A DNA stretch of 64,000 nucleotides from Cryptomeria japonica (lineage: Eukaryota; Streptophyta; Pinopsida; Cupressales; Cupressaceae): contig NC_081410.1 in the NCBI RefSeq assembly GCF_030272615.1, positions 138,484,849 to 138,548,848 of the forward strand. The letters are read 5' to 3'. Numbering within the stretch: the first letter of the stretch is position 1; the number at the start of each line of letters is the position of its first letter. Positions 57,038-64,000 of the stretch are shown piece by piece. Both the position numbers and the translations under genes were made by a program. The notes under the pieces were generated by a model, which ran no database searches, had not been told where the DNA came from, and saw nothing but the letters and a program-made list of their open reading frames with translations.

Positions 57038-57775
57038 TTATTCATCTTTTGATTCCTCATCTGTGACACCTTCATCAACTACCACAAAACAGTTTCTCTG
57101 GTTTCCTCCTTTGAATTTCTTGAACGTTTCCGATTTGTCCTTGTTGTCGCCATTAGGACAGTTTACAACTATATGTCCTATCTGATTGCAAGAAAAGCAT
57201 TTCAAAGGGAGCTTACCTCTGTATTTGTCGATTCCTTTAGGGAGTTTCCTGGCAAGAAGAGCTTCAAATGCCATCAGAATCTCCTCATCATACATTTCTC
57301 TGCTTTGTCTTGGTTTACCACTAGTGCTAGCTTCTTTTCCTTTTCTGGATGGTACAACAAAATCTTTAAAAGCTGATTCAATCTTTTGAACACTGCCATC
57401 AAAACTATTTAGCTCATAGGCTGTTAACTTTGCAATGATGGACTCTAGGGATACCTTAGTCTTGTCTATTGATCTCAACTCCTAAATAGCAGCAACCCTT
57501 ATTGCATAGACCGGTACTAAGGATCTCAGGACTTTGCTTACCATAGTGGAATCTTCCATTTTACCACCTGCACTCTTGATATCTCCAACAACAATTTTGA
57601 TTCTTATTCCATACTGTTGAATGGTCTCACCTTCAACCATCTGCATGTCTTCAAACTTCCCTCTAAGGCTTTTTTCCTTAGCTTGTTTTACATGCTCATC
57701 ACCACCATAGATATTTTCAAGAGTATATCATACCTCTTTGGGATTTACCTTATCTTGGACATCAATAAACTCAAG
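57038..57775 (-). pseudogene. S1 gag, N-terminus deleted
   Basis: Capsid part (LENIYGGDEHVKQAK-like, KFEDMQMVEGETIQ) and, after one stop, ELRSIDKTKVSLESIIAKLT, MYDEEILMAFEALLARKLPK and zinc knuckle CFSCNQIGHIVVNC. The piece ends with a GAA-to-TAA stop before protease. Compared with S2, the first ~100 codons are missing and the gag is joined within about 30 bp of the primer site. Confidence 0.9.
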
Positions 57776-57805
57776 CAGTTAAGCTTATAACATAGAGGAC
57801 CTGGA

Positions 57806-57821
57806 GGATGCTCTGATACCA
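57806..57821 (-). promoter_or_regulatory. S1 primer binding site (initiator Met tRNA)
   Basis: TGGTATCAGAGCATCC on the minus strand, 2 nt inside the 5' LTR, the classical plant copia site. Confidence 0.9.
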
Positions 57822-57823
57822 AT

Positions 57824-59283
57824 TGATAACTCAATGATGAACAGACAGTACCAAACCAGTACTGAGAGGGGGGGGGTGAATCAGTAAAGACAAAAAACAC
57901 AATCTTAAACCGGTTTGTCAGTAGACACTGTGCTTAGGCAGACAAACAGTAATACCGGTCTTAAACAGAGTACAACCGGCAAAACCCAGAATAACTGAGA
58001 CAAGTATAAACCGGTTGACACTTATCTTTTCATACAATCTAATATTTCATTCCATTTCACCCTAGTGCATGAACATGTAATCTACCATCAAAGATATATA
58101 TAAACAACTAGATCAACATGATTCACTACTTGACAGAAAACAACATAGCATCACATGAAAAAGACATCACATATGACACACATATTTTTCATGTGGAAAC
58201 CCAATTGGGAAAAACCACGGTGGGGATGAATACCCACAAGATGTTTTTGAACTCTTTAGAAGTCCGCTCTGTTAGGAGCCTCGTCCAGTTAAAGACTAAT
58301 ACAATAGGTTCTGTTAGGAACCGATCCTGTTAGGGATCACCCGGTTAAGGGTTAAACCCTGTTAGAGGTTACCTTGTTAGAGGATTTCAAGAACTCAATG
58401 GTTTTGAGTCACCCTGTTAAAGGATTTATAGTAAGCCGGTTAAAGCTACCCTATTAAGGGATTTTCCAACTATTGAAGTGGTTAGAGATCAATAGGTATT
58501 ACAATGATTTGGTAACAACACTCAATGCCAATGCAGATCCACTTTAGCTCCTCTTCACCTTCTGCACTTACACTCTGCAGGTATCACTTCTCTCTTCTAG
58601 TCTGGCAAGAATCACGTATCTCTTCTCTTGGATACACATACACAAATTTTGCCAACAACCTCAGAAAGAAACACAATATCGACCTTATAGGAAATAGATA
58701 GGTCGGTAGCATAAACCCTAAACCCTAAACCTGTTAGCTTAAGCAATTCAAACGGTTCAATTCCTGACCATTGAGCACATTGTATTAAATGCAACAGTCT
58801 TGAACCAATCTCAAGACGTTTTCCATCATTCATTTTCCACCGATTTGATGGCGGTTGATAACCCATCACGCATTATCACTGTTTACAGACTTCACACATT
58901 CCCGTGGTTGATAGGAACAATCTCCTTCATGTAAGATCCTTCACGCGCACAAGGCTGACATGGCAATATGATTTGTTCTTCGTTACAATGCTAACTCATC
59001 ACACAAAGTCACCGGTTGAGCCACATAGGCTTGAGGCACTTCAACCGAAAACCCTGAAGTTGAGACTACCAACCAGTAGTCATAAAAAGCTTCCATGTGT
59101 CGGTTCCCATAACTACATGCCGGTTCACCTTAAACAAACACACCGCTTCACTTTGGCACAAATGCCGGTTCATAGTGTTATACCGGTTCTCACATATACC
59201 GGTTCTCTCCTCTTCAACATATTGACATCAATGACAACATACAATGTCATCATGTCCACATACCGGTTCACATAATGCCAACA
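57824..59283 (-). repeat. S1 5' LTR
   Basis: Pairs with 52166-53648; the first 150 bp differ at roughly ten positions by eye, mostly transitions. It has an 8-G run at 57869-57876. Confidence 0.92.
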
Positions 59284-59705
59284 CAATCTCCTTCATGCAA
59301 GATCCACGTGCACGAGACTGACGTGGCAACACGATCTGATCTCTATTACAATGCTAACTCAACACACAATGCCATCGGTTGAATCAAATAGGCTCGAAAC
59401 ACTTCAACTGGAAACCCTAAAGTTGAGACTACCAACCGGTAGTCATACCATATTAAACCGCTTCACCTTTAACACATATACCAGTTCTTAACATTATACC
59501 GGTTCAATTTGCCAGTTTCTTAACTTCAATAAATTTGTTCACTCTTCATCATATTACTAATTCACTCTTCAACATATTACTGGTTCACTCTTTCAATGTA
59601 TTACCGGTTCTCTCTTGAGCATATTACCAGTTCATTCTTTCAATATATTGACATCAATGACAACACAATATCATCATGTCAACATATTTTGCACATATGC
59701 CAACA
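59284..59705 (-). repeat. S2 3' LTR, right part
   Basis: Continues the LTR interrupted at 52165, rich in TACCGGTT and TTCACTCTT words, ending CATATGCCAACA at 59705. Confidence 0.88.
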
Positions 59706-60049
59706 ATCTCCCCCTTTGGCATTGATGGCAATATACAAAGATTTCGCTCTTTCTGCATCACATCTTCTCCTTAATACTACAAATATCTTTTCCACTTCAC
59801 ATCTTCTCCCCCTTTGACAACAATGCCAAAGTGGAGGCATGAGCTTCCCTATTCCACTATGTTGCTCCCTCTGAGGAGTAGCATCCTTCAACACATCAAT
59901 CCTGAAAAGATATAGCAAAATAAGATCTGACTGATGTGGAACACAAACCTTTAGATTACCTCTTGAAGGGGCAGCACCCCTAATTCACCTCTTAGATAGG
60001 TAAAGGTAGCCTTTGGTAGAGGCTTGGTGAATATGTCTGCTAACTGCAC

Positions 60050-61663
60050 CTAATTGGAAACATGTTCCAATACCACCTTTTTGTTCTTAACCTTTTCCCT
60101 CAAGAAATGATACTTGAGTTCAAAGTGCTTGGTTCTAGCATGTAAAACTGGATTCTTGGAAATGTTAATTGCACTTGTATTGTCACAAAATATACTTACT
60201 AGTTCAAATATAGGAACTTTGAAGCCGTTCAATACATGCTTCATCCAAATAGTCTGGGTGCAGTTCATAAAAGCTGCAACATACTCCGCTTTTGTTGTAG
60301 ACTGAGAGATACAACTCTTCTTTTTACTCATCCATGAGACAAGTCTACCACCGAGAAATAATGCACCTCCAGTTGTGCTCTTTTGGTCATCCACATTACC
60401 AGCCCAATGAGCATCTGTGAACACTTTCAGATTGAAATCATCATTGTATGGATACCATAATCCATAGTCAATAGTTCCCTTCAGATATCTAAGAATCCGC
60501 TTGACTACTACCAAGTGAGATTCTCTTGGGCTTTGCTGAAACCGAGTGGTAATACCCACTGCATGTGCAATGTCCAGTCTGCTATGCACTACATAATGCA
60601 AGTTACTAATCATTGATCGGTATTCCTTCTCATTTACCAATGTTGAGTCATCCTCTTTTGATAGTTTACAACTGGTCACCATTGGTGTACCAACCGGTTT
60701 GCTGTCTTCCATGCCAAAGGTCTTCAACACCTCTTTGACATACTTGGACTGAGTAATAAAGATTCCATCTTTCATTTGCTGAATCTACAGTCCAATGAAG
60801 AACTTAATCTCCCCTATGAGTGACATCTCAAACTCCTTTTTCATCTCATCTGCAAAGCCATGACTCTTCTTGTCATCTCCACCAAAGATTATGCCATCAA
60901 CAAATACTTCACAGATCAAAATCTGATCTCTTTCTGATTTTAAGTAGATATTGCTATCTTCACTTGTTCTTTCAAATTCAATCTTCACAAGATGGGAGTG
61001 CAAGCATTCATACCATGCTCTAGGTGCCTGCTTCAGATCATACAAGGCTTTATGTAACCTACACACCATGTCACTGTCTTTTGATAGGGCAAACCCATCT
61101 GGTTTCTCTATATACACCTCCTCTTCAAATATTCCATTTAGAAATGCAGATTTTACATCCATTTGGTATACCTTGAATCCTTTAAAAGTTGCATATGCAA
61201 GAAGCATACAAACTCCTTCCAATCTTTCTACTGGAGCAAAGGTTTCTCCATATTATTCTTCTTCTTCTTGGGCATATCCTTTACATACTAGTCTGGCTTT
61301 GTTCCTTACCTCTGTGCCATCCTCATTCAGTTTATTTCTGAAGACCCATTTGGTTCCAATGACATTTTTATGCTCCGGTCTGGGTACCAAAGACCATGTA
61401 CCATTCTTCTCTATCTGATCAAGTTCCTCTTCCATTGCCTTGATCCAGTCTTCATCTTTATGTGCCTCTTTGAATGATTTAGGCTCAAATTCAGAGATCA
61501 TACATGAGTTTTCTCTGACCTTTCTTCTTGTAAGAATTCCTGCATATTTGTCTCCTATGATCTGCTTTGGATCATGATTGAGTTTTACATACTTAGGTAT
61601 ATTCTTAATAGATTCCTCTTTCTTTTCTTCTTCACCCTCATCTTCTTCAACATCAGCATCCAC
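60050..61663 (-). pseudogene. S2 reverse transcriptase and RNase H
   Basis: Same domain order as S1: [80 protein letters not shown]. The catalytic pair reads VFVDGIIFGGDD instead of VDD (GAC to GGC), so RT is inactive. In RNase H, DADW has become DAHW, losing another catalytic Asp. Stops lie near 61253 and 60785, and the frame is lost near 60050 shortly before the end of the domain. Confidence 0.92.
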
Positions 61664-62793
61664 CAGTGTAGGAGCACAATTACTGGTACTGGGCTGATTT
61701 GCAACCGGTTCCCAGAAGGTTACTATCGGTTCATCTCCTACATGCTCTCTGCCAGTTTCCTTAGGTTTCTTAGAGTTTTCATCAACCCTAACATTGATGC
61801 TTTCAACAATTCTCTAAGTCCTATTGTTGAAACATTTGAGAGCTTTTCTCTTTGTGGAATACCCTAGGAATATTCCCTCATCACATTTAGCATGAAACTT
61901 GCTCTGATGTTCACTCCTCTTGATATAACATTTACTGCCAAACACTATGAAGTAGCTTACCACTGGTGTCTTACTAGTTCAGTACTCATAAGGAGTCTTA
62001 TCCTTTCCTTTCTTGATGAGTACCCGGTTCATTATGTAGACTGCAGTGCTCACCACTTCTCTCCAAAAGGTGTGAGCAACCTTTCCTTGGATTAACATGG
62101 TTCTAGCCGCTTCAACCACAGTCCAGTTGTTCCTCTTTGCTAAGCCATTCTGCCGTGGAGTCCGGGGGGCAGACAGTTGCTTCTTGATGCCATTCTCTTC
62201 ACAATATTTGTTGAATTCACCGGAAGTGAATTCTCCTCTTGATCAGTTCTAAGGCATTTGATTCTTCTGCCGATTTCCTTTTCTACCAGTGCTCTGAAAG
62301 ATTTGAACTTTCCAAAGGCTTAAGACTTATCTTTCAAGAATGTGACCCACATCATTCTTGAGAAATCATCTGTAAGAATCATAAAATACCTATATCCTTG
62401 CACACTCCTAGTTTTCATAGGACCACACAAATCAACATGCACAAGATCAAGTAAATTGTCTATAGTGAAAGATTTACCTTTAAAGGTTGAGGAAGACATT
62501 TTCCCCAGTTGACACTCTCTGCACAGAGGATTTTTCGGTTTGCTCAGCATTGGCAGTCCTCTAACTTCCTTTATCTTACTGGCCTTCACAATGTTATCAA
62601 AGTTTACATGGCAGAGTCTCCTATGTCATATCCAGCTATCATCAAACCTAGCCATAAGACATGTACTTATATTTGCATTCAGCTGAAATAGGTTACCTTT
62701 GGTCTGCATACCGATGGCCATTAGTTCACCATTCTTTCCTTTGATTTTGCACACTCCATTTTTGAATTCCAGAGTGAGTCCATTATCATTCAG
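61664..62793 (-). pseudogene. S2 integrase
   Basis: The zinc-binding part (HRRLCHVNFDN ... LCRECQLGKM) and the first catalytic Asp in LLDLVHVDLCGPMKTRS are present. Relative to S1 one base is missing near 62235, within the codons for the second catalytic Asp region (DQGGEF in S1), which shifts the frame. The rest of the core and the acidic linker continue in the other phase with stops. It lies between protease and RT as usual for copia. Confidence 0.88.
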
Positions 62794-64000
62794 CTAGGCA
62801 ACACTCAATAGGTTGTGTCTGAGACCTTCCACCCAATACACATTGTCAACACTGCTCTTTCCATTCAGAGAGATGGATCCTCTGCCTTTGACCATACATG
62901 GTGCATCATTACCAAAATGAACCACACCACCATCATACTCTTCCAGAGAAAGAAACTTACTCTGGTTACCAATCATATGGTGAGAACAACCACTGTCAAT
63001 AATCCACTCATTGGAATTATCAAAGCGGGAGACACGAGCCTTCTTGTCTGACACATCTTCCTTGACTACTACAAACACAATATCTTCATTTTCTTCATCT
63101 TCTGATTCATCATCAGTGACACCTTCATCAACTGCTATAAAATAGTTTCTCTGGTTTCCTCCTTTGAATTTCTTGAACTTTTCCGGTTTGTCCTTGCTAT
63201 CACCATTAGGACAGTTTACAACAATGTGTCCTATCCGGTTACAAGAGAAGCATTTCAAAGGAAGCTTACCTCTGTATTTACCGGTTCCCTTAGGAAGTCT
63301 CTTGGCAAGAAGAGCTTCAAATTCCATCAAGATCTCCTCATCATCCATTTCTCTGCTCTGTCTTGGTTCACCGCTGGTACTAGCTTCTTTTCCTTTTCTA
63401 GATGGTGTAGTAGATTCTCTAAAGGCTGATTCAGTCTTCTGAAAACTGCTATTAAAACTATTTAGCTCATAGGTTGTCAACTTTGCGATGATAGAGTCTA
63501 GGGACACCTTAGTCTTGTCTATTGATCTCAACTCCTGAATAGAAGCAACCCTTATTGCATAGACTGGTAATAGGGATCTCAAAACTTTGCTAACAAGAGT
63601 GGAATCATCCATTTTACCACTTGCACTCTTGATATCTCCAACAATAGTTTTGATTCTTATTCCATATTTTTGAATGGTCTCTCCTTCAACCATCCGCATG
63701 TCTTCAAACTTTCCTCTAAGGCTTTCTTCCTTAGCTTGTTTCACATGCTCACAACCGCCATAGATGTTCTCAAGAGTATCCCATACTTCTTTAGGATTCT
63801 CTTTGTCCTAAACATCAATAAACTCAATGTCAAATAAACTACTGATTAGGGCTTCCATGACTTGCCCATTCTCCCGAATCTCTCTCTTTTGGTCATCAGT
63901 GAGAGTAACGGTAGGGATAGCATAAACATTCTCAACATATCTCCAATGTTGAGCACCCATGTTTCTGATGTATATCTTCATTCTATCCTTCCATATTTTA
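62794..64000 (-). pseudogene. S2 gag and protease (runs off the window)
   Basis: From the right edge gag reads RMKIYIRNMGAQHWRYVENV and NGQVMEALISSLFDIEFIDV, one stop near 63808, then an open frame of 316 codons. That frame holds the capsid (FEDMRMVEGETIQKYGIRIK), zinc knuckle CFSCNRIGHIVVNC, and protease with IIDSGCSHHMIGNQS (site intact), ending at a stop after LRHNLLSVA. This is the best-kept gag/protease in the window. The start codon lies outside. Confidence 0.92.

Larger units (their letters stand above)
52166..59283 (-). mobile_element. Sirevirus-like copia S1, inserted in the S2 LTR
   Basis: LTRs are 52166-53648 and 57824-59283 (about 1.47 kb), starting TGATAACTCAATGATG and ending ATGCCAACA. 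Flanks CAATA (52161-52165) and CAATC (59284-59288) are a 5-bp duplication with one change. The Met primer site lies at 57806-57821 and multiple polypurine tracts at 53649-53757. The whole gag-pol remains in a single phase. Confidence 0.93.
51047..64000 (-). mobile_element. Sirevirus-like copia S2, split by S1, cut by window end
   Basis: The 3' LTR is 51047-52165 plus 59284-59705 (about 1.54 kb once S1 is removed), TGATAAC...CCAACA. ATCTCCCCCTTTGG at 59706 gives the polypurine tract AAAGGGGGAGAT on the element strand. RNase H, RT, integrase, protease and gag follow to the right. The 5' LTR is outside the window. Confidence 0.9.

Noticed and set aside
51343-58333. Conserved ~70-codon frame in three S1/S2 LTRs (51343, 52460, 58118)
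   Set aside because: Similarity is that of the LTR DNA itself around the GGAAACCCAACTGGG block; no evidence of selection on codons.

Overview
This window looks like repeat-filled nuclear DNA of a seed plant. The reasons are plant-type Ty1/copia and Ty3/gypsy elements with tRNA-type primer sites, very long LTRs, nested insertions tens of kilobases across, and no intact host gene. A gymnosperm with a large genome is my best guess; this is inference and no single marker proves it. I found no RNA gene, no CRISPR array and no intact cellular coding sequence. Nearly all recognisable coding sequence is decayed retrotransposon gag/pol.

Layout. (1) 1-962 is the right end of an LTR-like family that carries a palindromic unit. 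963-2959 is degenerate, with a possible old copia LTR. (2) 2968-25228 is a hAT-like TIR element whose 8-bp target duplications lie 22 kb apart, because a Ty3/gypsy element (3054-24039, minus strand) sits inside it. That gypsy element is itself broken by a 4-kb solo-LTR-like insertion (6641-10627, with a ~167-bp-spaced palindrome array) and by a compound insertion (12599-19075). The compound insertion contains a plus-strand non-autonomous LTR element with an unrecognised ORF. (3) 25237-27224 has no gene. (4) 27225-28389 is an old copia fragment. It was hit by a copia element (28390-43592, plus strand, TSD AATCT), which in turn was hit by a second gypsy element (31505-41293, minus strand, TSD ATTAC). 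The second gypsy lacks RT but keeps RNase H and integrase remnants, and holds precise 22-bp and 26-bp tandem arrays. (5) 43593-44129 holds a short exon-like scrap. (6) 44130-50172 is a minus-strand non-autonomous element with a CCHC gag and a decayed ~1,130-codon ORF of unknown function. (7) 51047-64000 is a Sirevirus-like copia element (S2, minus strand, running off the window). A sister element (S1, 52166-59283) has inserted into its 3' LTR.

How the parts relate. The 44-50 kb element shares the primer-site type and the same 3' polypurine block with S1 and S2, so it was probably mobilised by their machinery. S1 keeps one reading frame through gag-pol, broken only by stop codons. S2 has a one-base deletion in integrase and a lost catalytic Asp in RT. 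The most unusual items are the 44-50 kb unknown ORF, the 14-19 kb element whose second ORF runs into its LTR, the nucleosome-length palindrome array, the exact 22-bp array, and a gypsy element with an RNase H start upstream of RT.
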